Of a DNA stretch of 64,000 nt, positions 19,477 to 31,400 are shown in pieces. The stretch's first letter is position 1, and every line of letters starts with the position of its first letter. This DNA is from Dipteris shenzhenensis (taxonomy: Eukaryota > Polypodiophyta > Polypodiopsida > Gleicheniales), in assembly GCA_047967505.1 (NCBI GenBank), contig CM106538.1, one strand, 5' to 3'. Position numbers and translations under genes: made by a program. The notes below the pieces were generated by a model. That model searched no databases and was not told where the DNA came from. It saw only the letters and a program-made list of their open reading frames with translations.

Positions 19477-22400
19477 GTATGGACTTCTCAATATGATGTA
19501 CCTTCTTAACTAAGGAATAAAAGAATGCTTGCATTGTTCTTTTTGTGATTAATGTAAAATATTTGAAGTGTGAATTTGAATCCCAGCCTTGTTATATGTC
19601 CAAAGACGTAGGGTTTCTTATGTGAAACATGGGACTTAGTAAAGGCATTAATATTTGCAACTTGTTTGATATTAATTCCATGATAGGTTGAAGTACTTTT
19701 ATTTTTTTGGTATTTACCGTTTTGATTTTCTTTTTGCAGTTGTTGGATACATGTATGTATTTGGATCTGGGCTACTTGGCAATTTTCTTTTTGAGTTTTT
19801 TCTACAGGACAAGGGATTTAGTAGTAAGTTCTCCTCTTGAACTTTGAAATTGAATTGTTGTTTCAGTACAAGATATAGGTGGTATTTTGTGCTGTATCAT
19901 TTATGACCAAATGTAATATCTCCCCCTTTTTTTTCGGGTTCTCAGGATATTTTCATGTCTACCCTTTAAATCATGCATGTGTAATGTATAGTTCACTGCC
20001 GATATTCTAACATGAAATGCATGAAATCAACATTTCCAACTGCATTTTGAATTTTGTTTTAGTGTTGTACATACATGAGTTTTTTCTCACTTATATTATG
20101 CTTTTATAATTTCATACAATGGTTAGTAATGTGTATGATCTTTCGCAAAAGGGGGGAGACCAGCTGTTTGCAACCTGTTTGTAAGGGTTTTAGCTCATTG
20201 TCTAAGGTAACCCTGGAGCAGGTGTTATCAGCTGCTTGCAGGCCAAGCCTTGCCAAAATGCACTTGACCTTTGAGGCTCTCTCGGGACCTTCTCGTCTCC
20301 CTCCCAAATCTAGGCAAGGTGTAAACAATATCTAGTTGAACATCAACTAGGGTAGCTGTAGGTTAAGTTCATCCCTAATTTGCCCTATGCGACCTAGATA
20401 TGCCTCCCAAACATCATACTCCGGTAGGCGGGATGGGGCATTTGTACGTGGATCGGAGTGACTTGAGTGATCACCTAGTGCATCTTTCTTTCTTTCTTGT
20501 TAGCAAGAAAGTTAGATTTGGCTACAGTCCGTTCACAGTGGAGGACATGGATACGACACACCATGTTCCATGTTTTCCGGTTACACTCCGCTTCCCAGGG
20601 CTCCCCAAGGAGTATCGAGCCATCCTCCCTTCCATTGGTCGGGCATTTGGCACAGTGCTCAAGTCCCCACCAGAGTCAACTGTTGCCTTAGTTCTAGCAG
20701 ATGATGGAGTCCCATGGATCATGTTGAGAGCCCAGAGTCCCTCCCAGAGTTGATCCTTCTCGAGACCCTTGAAGGGGGCACACTTCGCTAGAGGGTGGAG
20801 ATTTCTGGGTTACCAGGCCAGTGTCTTCGGTGCAGACAGATGGGTCACCTCGCTAGAGATTGCCCCCGTGGCCTCCCGCGTGCGCCTCCCCTCCCTCCCT
20901 CGCAGAGTAGACAAAGTCAGCAGGCCCAAGTCTAGCGTCCTCTCAAGCAAGAGCAGCAGGAGTCTTAGACCCCATGGGTTACCCCTTGGAAGGGGACTGG
21001 ACCCAGGTTAAAGAGAAAAAGAAACCAAGCAAGCAGGCCTGCAAGTGCCATAGGCAGAGGGCCAATCGCAGAGAGGGACAGGGTTGACCGAGAGGCCTTG
21101 AAGGAGGAATAGTAGGAGCCACCTCCCCCAGCGGCAGGGGCCACCGCCCATCCAAATGATCCTCTAGCTTCGGAGGTTCAGCCTCCGCACCCATTGTTGC
21201 AGTAGCAGCAAGCCCCAGGAGCTTCAGATGCGGCGATGGTGGAAGTCGCAGACGCTAGCCCGACGGGGGCCACGGAGGAGCTGACGATCCAGAGCCCCGA
21301 CGAGCCTGATCAGCAGGGGGGGCCAGAGGTCGTCCTTATCCCTCCTCCTCCCCCTCCGCCTCCCCCCCCCCAGACCCCTCCCCCTCTTCCTCTTCAGTTC
21401 CCCTGCCCCCTCCAGGGTTTCCCCCTCCCCCTCCCCCCCCTCAGCCCCCCCTTCTATGGTCACTCTTCGCCCCCCTCCCTCTGTCCCCCGCGTCCCTACC
21501 CCTCCCTCTCTCGCTGTCCCCCTCTCCACTTCAGCAGCAGGTTCTTCCGCTTGACACCCTTGCCAGCAGGCAAGGGATCGATGACGCCCCGTTCTGCTTC
21601 CTCATCGCAACAACAGGTCCGTTCAGGGAGGGATCCTGAGGGACGAGGCTCGTCCTCCCGGTTAGCAGCTCCCAACCTCCAACCTAGGCATCCCTTACCG
21701 CGGGACTTTTGGAGGTTAGGACCCTGGAACTATCTGGAGATTCCGGACTCATATCCTCTACCATTGGAGGTAACGCTCATGGTCCTTCAGCCCCCGAAGG
21801 GGGGTTTGATCAGTGCAGTGGGATCTTAGACACATCCCGTTTGGAGATTTCCATTTGCCTCCACAGAATTGGAGCAGGCACACTTCTGGCCCCTCCAAAA
21901 GTGCGCGGAGCTGTTCAGGGTGGAAGCCTCCTTCATGATGAAGTGGGCACGAAAAATCGGTATTGAGTCGGTATCCACCCTAGTACGGTGCCGCACATAC
22001 ACCGACTACTCGCCCTCCAAACCCTTGGCAAAGTCACACAAGGCAGTCTTTCTGGGACAGGCACTCACTGATAGGAGAGCCTTGTTCCTGACTCCCCCGT
22101 CCTCATGAGCTGAACCATAGTGAGTTGGAATGTACACGGGCTCCATGACCATGTTCGTAGCCAGCCGCAGTATCTGATAGTCCGACGAGAGTTGCAGAGG
22201 GCAGTGATAGGGCAGGCAGTGGACATCCTTATGATTCAGGAGCACATGTTTTCATCTGCAAACATCAGACGACGCCATCACCTTCTCCCAGGGAGAGGTC
22301 CAGAGGAGTGGTCCCCCGCAATAGGACGGAGCGGAGGGGTCTGCATCTCAGTCTCACAAACTTTGGCTCCAGAGGTCTACGATCAAGGCGAGCTCATTCC

Positions 22401-25400
22401 AAGACGGGCGGTTTGGATGGGATTTCGGACGGGAGAGTCCAGGATTGGGATCCTGAACGTGTATGCCCGAACGTGTGGACAGCACCGCCCCACCTTTTGG
22501 AGGAGGTTGTAAGAGTGTCTTCCGGATGTAGACTCTTGGATGGTTGGAGGTGACTTCAATAACCTGGAGTTTGGGGAAGACAAGCAGGGTGGCGCCTCGT
22601 TCTCTGAGATGCTAGCAGTAGAGCGTAGCACCTAGGAGCAGTTCATTTTCATGATCAGTGGCAGAGACCCGTGGAGAGAGCTAGATCTCAGCAGGACACC
22701 TGGGAGCCTTCTCTTCTCCTTTGGATAGAGGAGACACGATGGATTGCTAGAGAGATTAGACCGTTTCTATGTTGGGGACTGGGCACTACACAGAGGCGGA
22801 TCTATCGGATTGTGGCAGGTACCATGATGTCAGACCTCCTGCAGGACAAGGAGATTCAGCAGGTCATGGCAGGGATTTGGGAGCAGTCAGAGATGACACC
22901 GTGTGAGGGCTAGGCTGCGTGGGTGGCCGATGCGATTCAGAGGAGCAGTGAGGAGCTGCAGGCTCACGCCCTTAGGCTTAGGAGAACCCTCCAAGAGTGT
23001 GAGCGGGATTTGAGGAGAGACATCGCCTCCATCGAGAGGCTTAGGGAGCAAGATCCAGGTTCTCAGTGGCTTAGTGACAGATTCGAGAGCGCTCGTCTCG
23101 AGCTTCAGGACACGGAGTTGCGGCGGGCTGAGTTCTCCACTCGTCTTGGGCCTGATGGGTGTAGCAGGGGGACAGGATGTTCTTTTAGACCACTGGGCCT
23201 TGATCGGCAGGCACACAGCTACGTCTCGGGGACTCATAGGGCATCATGCACATCGACCCGTAGGAGATTCTGGACATGACCACCGGTTTTTACAGCTAGC
23301 TCTTTCAGACGGAGAGGATGACCCCAGCTGGTCTTGTGGCCCAAGAGCTAGTTATGGATCACGTTCCGACAGTAGTCTCGCAGGACTTATGCAGTAGACT
23401 TGAGGAGCCTTTCACAGATGAGGAGCTCTGGGAAGCCCTCAAGGCTCTCCCGACCCAGAAGTGCCTGGGTGAGGATGGCTTGACTCTGGCCTTCTTCCGG
23501 AACTTCTGGGAGATTATCTCCACCCCTTTCCGTTTAGCTTGCCAGGAGATTTTTGACACAGGCCTTCTCCCTCATTCCTTGAGCAGGGGGTGGATTTGTT
23601 TGATCCCGAAAGGGGGAGATAGGTTAGACATCCGACAGTGGAGGCCGATCACTCTGCTTGATACTGTAGACAAGATCCTTGCCAAGGTATTGAGTTTGCG
23701 GTTATGGCCCCATCTTACCGACATCATCCATGACACATTGATTGGGTTTGTCCAGGAGTGCAGCATCCTGGACAACATCTTCATGTTCTGGGAGGCAGTG
23801 GATTGGTCCAAGGAGGAGTCACAGCTGCTAGCCGTCCTCTTGGACTTTGAGAAGACATACGACAGGGTGGAGTGGTCTTTCCTGGAGGGCACTATGAGGA
23901 GATTGGGTTTCTTAGATAGATGGGTTAGAGGAGTTTCAGCGCTATATGCAAGGAGCTCTAGTCAGATGCTTATATGCAAGGAGCTCTAGTCAGCGCAAGG
24001 AGCTCTAGTCAGAGGACACACAGGCGAGGCCTTTCCTCTCTCTCGCTCGGTCCACTAGGACTGCCCACTCGCTCCCTTTCTCTTCTTGTTTGTGAGGCTT
24101 TGGGCTACTATTTGAGATCACAGGTGGTGGGTCTCACAGGGTTGAGGCTCCCAATCAGACAGGAAGAGGAGCTACTTGACTCGGAGTTTGCAGATGACAC
24201 GGCCTTGTATGTTGAGGGCACCACAGCGAGTCTGGAGAGAGTCAGGGGCGCCCTGGCTATTTACTATGAGGCCTTGGGGGCACGGATCAATTGGACGAAA
24301 TCTATAGGTTTCTTCACAGGCTTTGAGGAGACACAGGAGATCCGTGAGTGGGGGAGTGACTTTGGCTTCAGATGGATACCACAGGGCCAGACAGCGAGAT
24401 ACCTCGGATGCTAGGTGGGTATTGACATTACAGCAAAGTAGCAGATTGCCTCGGTCCTTGAGAGTGTTCGGCGCAAGCTTTTCTATTGGAGCTCAGCCAA
24501 ACTCTCCCTAGCAGGTCGCGCCTTAGTGGCAAACCAGGTCCTTGCCATGGCCTAGTATATCGCCTCCTGCTGGTGCTTTCACAGAGGATGCATTGGGCAG
24601 CTCCGACGGTTGGTACGGAACTTCCTTTGAGTAGGTTCAGACGGCACGAGGAACACTAGGCCCGAGTAGCTTGGTAGATGGTAATCATGCCGCCAGCATT
24701 GGGAGGCTTGGGTGTCATTGATCCGAAGATGCAGAGCAGGGCCCTCTGGGCAAGTTGGTGGTTCATGGCCTCACCCCAGGTGCCGAGCCTTGGAAGCTCC
24801 TCTTACAGCAAGTGCTTGTGAGGAACACCCCATGCACTAGGGGACAGTGGCAGCCTTCACATAGATGGATCTTCTCAGAGGCCCCCCTTACGGGTAAGGG
24901 CTCCCCCTTGATGAGGAGTCTTCACAGAGCATGGCAGAGACTGGCAGTGGGTCTCATCTGTGCTCCGCCTAGATGCAGAGAGGAGTTTGAGCACCAGCCC
25001 CTTATGTGGCACTCAGAGATCAGAGATCAGGAGGGACGTATGGTCGGACAGTGGACTCACATTGGTTGGGCACAGTGGGACACTGGTCCAGCAGGGTCCT
25101 TTGGCTGTTGGAGCAGACTACCTATGGAGACAGAGGCGAGGCTTGACGCCCTAGCGCATCTGCGAGGGGCAGGGCAGTGGATGGGTGACATTGATTTAGC
25201 CATTCCTGAGTCCTGATGGGAAGGACTTCACGTTTGGAGAGACAGCATATGGTTGGGGCAGTTTTCCCGTACTGGTGTTCCCTTGAGGATGTTGATGAAG
25301 CGCGGCAACATGCACCCCGGCTTCTTCCGTGCAGGACCTGGAGGCCTACTTCAGTCACTTGCTGAGAGAGACCTCAAGATGGATGGGAGTCTTGTTGGGA

Positions 25401-28400
25401 TTCACAGGTAGATGATCAGAGTGGTAGGACGTTTGGGGAAGGAGTGGCACATTGACCCTCCGAGTATCTCAGAGCAAGACACCTCTAGATGGCACCTTTG
25501 GCTGTGGGAGGGTAGACCCCTGAGGGAGGTCGAGTGGGATCCAGGAGAGTGGTTCTGGCCCTCCAGGGGCAGTCTAGTTGAGCTGGTGGATGAGGTGACC
25601 TGCTTTTCCTACACCACACGGATTGGTAGGAGGCTTTAGATGGACTCGTCGAGGTGAACCCCCTCAAGGGAGAGACATTGGGCGACCCAGAGAGTGCCCC
25701 AGGATGTTTGCTCCAGGTTTTGGATGCGGTTGTGGTCCAGCTTGCGACCGAGGAAGATCTCATACTTCTTCTAGCTGGCCGCCGACGGAGGCTTGCCCAT
25801 CAGACTGTGGTTGGACCAGATGCGAGTGGAGGGGCAATGCCATTGTTGCTTCGATGGTGTCCTGGAGACTATCCTGCATTTCCTGTAGAGCTGTCGTATC
25901 TTGGTTGACCGAGGGAGGACACACGTTTCAGATTGATGAGATCTCCCCAGCCTACCGGATACAGGGTCATAGCATCCAGAGTATTGCACTCCATGAGGCT
26001 GTCTCTCCTGACAGCCTAGCTCCTCCTCCTAGGGAGGACTATGTTTGGGAGGTGGTAGCCAGCATCATGGCTTGGAACATTTGGGTGGCTCGCTGCAGTC
26101 TTGTGATGGGAGCACCCGGTTCCACCCTCGGCTACCCTAGTTGCCATCTAGCAGGATATCATTTACACTCTACGGTCCACCTGGGAGCATGGGACTCCAG
26201 GCTCCAACGCGACTATCGAGAGGCGTGCTCGTTTCTGCAAGGCTTGGCCTGCAGGAGTTTTCTACATCTTCACTTTGCGAGGGATTCGCTGGCTGTATAG
26301 TCCCCCCACTTGGCTGTTAGCCCCAGTTCCATAGATCCCCTAGGCAGTGAGCTGGGTTTCTCTGGAACAAGCTGGTTTCTTTCTTTCAGCCTTTTCCAGT
26401 TTTTTCCATACTCAGCACCTTCGGGGCTGCGGGGCTGCTGTCTTGTATGAAATCTTTCAAGCATTTATAGAAGGTTCCTTTCTTTGAAAAAAAAAAAAAA
26501 AGTCATCTCAGTGAGGCCAAAGCCAAGCTAGCTAGAAATCCCATAATTTTCCAAAAATTTCACCAGGATGTTTTGTTGGTATAGGAAAGGATAAAAGGCA
26601 CACAATAGTTTTTAACTTCTTCCCGAGTCACTTTGATATGTTTGGTCTCATAATCATGTGTGCAATATTAACTCAAAGTGTAGTATGTAAGACTACTTGT
26701 AGAGATGCAGTGTAAACTCGGCTGATCAGTCCTGTGATAATATACCGGGGAAAAACCGTGCAATGGCAGAAATGGTGCTCTTGTTAACTGCTGATTCCTG
26801 CAGTCATGGCTTTACTTTCTGAATAAATGATCTTCTGCAGAGGTTGCTATCTATGCCATGGAGCTGCTTCCAGCATTTTCTTTGTACAGAGGACTATATG
26901 AATTTTCTCAGTATGCGTTTATTGGGAATTATAAAGGCACAAATGGTATGCTGTGGAGCAATCTGAATGACCCTGCAAATGGTTTGAGACAAGCTATTGG
27001 AATAATGGTAGTTGAATGGTTCTTATTTTTACTACTTGCATACTACTTGGATCAAGTCGTAGCTTCTGGAAATGGTCTGAAGAGGGACCCTCTCTTTTTT
27101 TTAAAAAGTATCTTACAAAGAAAGAGAGGAATTGCCAGAGGGCGCAGTTCAGGCATTACAGGTTCTCATATAAATGTTGACTTGCAAAAATATGATGTTG
27201 CTCAGGAGGTAATGAATGCTGCTGACCTGTAGGTTCTACTCCTATAACGTTTCCTGTGACTAGGGATTTTAATATTTATTTTTATTGCTATATATTTTCA
27301 GAGGGAAGCAGTTGACAAGATCTTGTCAAGCTCTGGTTCATCCCATGCTATTGTATGTGATGATTTAAAAAAAGTGTACCCAGGAACGGATGGAAATCCT
27401 GACAAGTTGGCTGTCAGAAGACTCTCTCTTGCTATACCATATGGTGAATGTTTTGGAATGCTTGGGCCTAACGGTGCTGGGAAAACATCAAGTATAAATA
27501 TGGTAGGAAATTTTCAGATGGGAACAAAAGAAATTTGTCGTATGAAATTTATTAATAACATATTGACCTCATAGGGAAGCAATCATCTACTTCTTTTTGC
27601 TAAGTAGCTCTGGAATTTTAGCACTACACTGGCCCAATGGGTTTTAATCCATGAAGGCTCTAAGCTGTTCAGTGAATATAACATGTTTGTGTTCACAGAT
27701 GACTGGGCTTTTAGCTCCAACTTCAGGAACTGTCTTGATAGAAGGGCTGGACATTCGGAAAGACCTAGACAAGATTTATCCATGCATGGGAGTCTGCCCT
27801 CAACACGAGTGAGTCTTAATTTTTTTCTATATGTTTTCTTTTACAAATGTGTTTATTTTGCAACTCGGGAAAGCTACTTCTGGCCTGGGAGATGGATATT
27901 TTTTGTCATATAGTATGTTATCATTTGGCTGACTTGCAGCCTTCTATGGGGAACACTTACTGGAAGGGAGCACCTACTATTTTATGGAAGGCTCAAAAAC
28001 TTAAAGGGTGCTGCATTAAGAAATGTGAGATCCATAATTACCAATAATCAATAGTGAAATAATTTCCGAATTCTATCAGTTTCTGGTGTCAGACTAGGGT
28101 TCCATGTTGTACAAAGGTCCCATGAACCCTGAAACACTAGCAGATGGGGTAGCCATTACCTTTTTGTATTTTAGCATTATTCTTCTCAGTTCTCTTTAAA
28201 GAATGGTAACACTGGTGCTTATTTTGATAATTCAGGCAGTAGAGTCTTCTTTGAAAAGTGTGAATCTATTTAATGGCAAAGTTGGTGACAAGCAAGCTGG
28301 AAAGTACAGTGGAGGCATGAAGCGCAGGCTTAGCGTAGCCATTTCTCTAATAGGAGACCCAAGAGTAAGAGAGAAATCTTTTGAAGTCGACAAAATCATG

Positions 28401-31400
28401 TCTAATGTTTAAGTGGTTTGGGATGTTTACGGACTTGCTTCTAGGCAAGCGCATTGTTTCAATTTTGTAGTGTCTCACATTGCATTAACTGATGTGAGCT
28501 AAAACTGTCTCAAGGTGTCTCATTGAAGTCCCATTAAATTTTTGTGCACTTGGATAATAATGTCAGGTTGTGTACATGGATGAGCCAAGCACAGGACTTG
28601 ACCCTGCTTCAAGACGTAATCTTTGGGATGTGATTATGCATGCTAAACAAGATAGAGCAATTATTCTTACAAGTAAGACTTTACAAATTATATCTTAGTT
28701 ATTCGTGGAACAGTAGCTGAAACTGTTCCAACATAATAAATGACTTGAACTTTTATTGATTTCTAAGTACATATGAAAAGTTTGCATGCCAGCTTTTTTA
28801 TTCTTGAAAGAGTAGCTAAAACTTTGTCAAACTAATTTATTAAATTGAAGTTTTATTGGGCAGTTCACAAGTCCATGACGAGAAATTTGGCATGTCATAG
28901 TGTTTCCAGGGGCACATTTCTAGCACATAGAGATCACTCCTCTTTGATTCTCTAGTCTGACCAGTAGCCGTATATGCAGGTGCTTTCTAGCCAGTAGACC
29001 TCAGAGAGGACGAGTGGAGAGACTACAGTTCATGATGTTGTCCCACATGATCTAGGGGAAGGGATGTACTCCAATGACATTATCCTAGCAGAGTTTGCAG
29101 CGAGACCCCTCCACACAGAAGCCTCTTTCCAGATCATCTTCTATTGTAGACGTTCAGATGGACATATGTAGGACGTCGACGATTACTATGGCTGGCTCTC
29201 TCATCATCTATACAGCTTACAACTGAGGGAGAATGAGCAGTGCTGGTACGCAAGAGTCTCCTGATGGTTCCACTCACAGGGCATGTCTATTGACCACTCA
29301 CCACCATTCATCAAGTCATTAGGGATGATCTTTGGCAAATAGATACCCATAGGTCATGGGTATCTCCCCCACAGCCACATACAACGAAAATAGACTTCTA
29401 CAAAGAGTATTTCCTTCATCAGGGTATTTACAAATTCACCTTTCCCATGTAGTAGAGATCACCATGGGCCAGCTCAAGGATTGATCCCATAGATCGAGAC
29501 TGAGGCGGGACGTGACATTGCTCCCAACACTATTTCCAACACATAGGAGGTGGAGATGGGGGGACTACAAAATTTGGTTGAGATATCACTGTCTTTTCAC
29601 CCATAGGTACATAGAAAGATTGAGATGCGCTGCACTGTTCATAAACAGGTTTATTCAACTCAGGTCCAAACACATGAGGTCCACTGTAAAACTTGGCTCT
29701 AGACAACAGACTTCTTCTTAAGAGAAGATGTAATTGGAAGATGTGACCCGGACTTCCAAACATGACAAGTCTGCAAGAGACTGACACAGGCCCAGCAAGC
29801 ACTGGCTCTATTGAATGCATTGTCCTTGTGGCATCTCGACGTCAGATCACCTCATGCCACCCTTGAGTATACACTACATAGAGGAGTTAAGGGTGCTAGT
29901 AGCAGATCTTAGATATGCTCTAGAGACACTGTGACTCTTGGTGGGATCCCACTTGGGCCCACACAAATCCGGGTACTCATGACAATTGCATGACATATGA
30001 TGCATTGCTTAGGGCACTCATGACGATGCATGACATCTGATGCTTGATGTATGGAGGTATGATAGACACCTCTAGTTCCCACACGAGGGGTGTACTTTCA
30101 TGTTGTTTTATTCTTCTTGTGTCTCATAGGATTTTTTGGCCGTCTGTAGATGTTAATAAAGCCTTTCTTTCTTTCTTTCTTTTCTTTCTCCCCTCCCTCC
30201 AGAAGCCTAGCCACAATGGCTAACCTTCTACAAGTAGTCGGGGTGCGCTTTGATATTTATGACAGTTTGTGGTCTTTGAGCAAAGAACGCACCCCTTGTT
30301 TTGCTTATTAATGACCATGGGCCAGGGGGACATAAGCAGCTCCCTTGGGGTCAGTGGCTGGGGGAGATGTAAGGGTTGGAGCAATGACCCTCCCCTTTCA
30401 TAGAATTTGAAGCAAAAATCTCCAGGGCAGGTTTGCCTCTCTCCCTGTTCCTTTATGCTAGACCTGAGGGTGTAGGAGGCCAGGAGCACCTCTCACCCTC
30501 CTTTCTGCATTCAAGGACAGGTTCAGCTCCCACTGATGCCGATTCTTGGATCTGGTGAGGATTGGCAAGAGGGCAGGAGCATCCTTGTTAGCTACCATCT
30601 AGCCATAACAGCAGCATATTGCGATTAGTGGCCAATTGTGGAATGCTTTTTTTGGAAACATGCATTTGGTTTTGACGTAGCGCCAGTGCTTCTAGTAATT
30701 TTCTGCTCTAAAATTGTGCCGTCTAACTCGGCCACAAGGCTACTCACCACAAGTATTATGTGCTTGGATCTTTGCTATCTCTTCCTGTGAATATGGGCAA
30801 TAATTTGTTGGATTGACATTGCATTGAGAAACCATCTCCTTTCTCTCTCAGGTTAGCTCAGCCAAGAAAGAAAGAAAGTTTATTAAAGTCTTCGGAAGAC
30901 CGATGGGTCTATGAGACTGTGAAAATCCTGATACAACAAGCTGTGGTAGTGGAGCTACTAAACGAGCATCTATACCAATGCAAAATGCAAAAATGCAGAA
31001 TAACAGTACTAAGTCCTAAGTATAACATAGTCTTGTCGATGGTTGACTGTATATCAGTCTCAACATCGTCATCAATATCATCATCATCATCGGCAGCAGC
31101 AAGATATCAGGATGGATGGGGTAGTGGAGGCATGAAGTCGGCAATAGAGTGTTGTTGGCCACTCAGAGGTGCGGTCTTGGCACGTCTCTTGGTTGTAGCT
31201 CAATAAACCCTCTGTTTCCATGACCTCGCCTCCTCGATGATACATCTGAGCGTGAGAATGTGGTCCATGGTTCCATGATCACGCCGGAATGCGGCCTGTC
31301 CTACTGCTCTAAGTCCTCGACACTCTGCAAGTCTGCTAACCTCGGAGTCAAGTACTGATGCATAAATCTTGGACATGACATGTCCAATCATAATGGTCTT

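Larger units (their letters stand above)
20147..26503 (+). mobile_element. LINE-A copy 2 (L1-like), nearly full length, in an ABCA intron
   Basis: Same strand as ABCA. ORF1 (DUF4283-like, zinc knuckle, proline-rich tail), endonuclease, RT, C-terminal zinc motif and a poly(A) run at 26486-26503, the mark of L1 integration. The 5' limit is approximate; no clear target duplication was found by eye. Numerous stops and frameshifts. It differs from copies 1 and 3 by lacking a long pyrimidine tract at the 5' end. Confidence 0.88.
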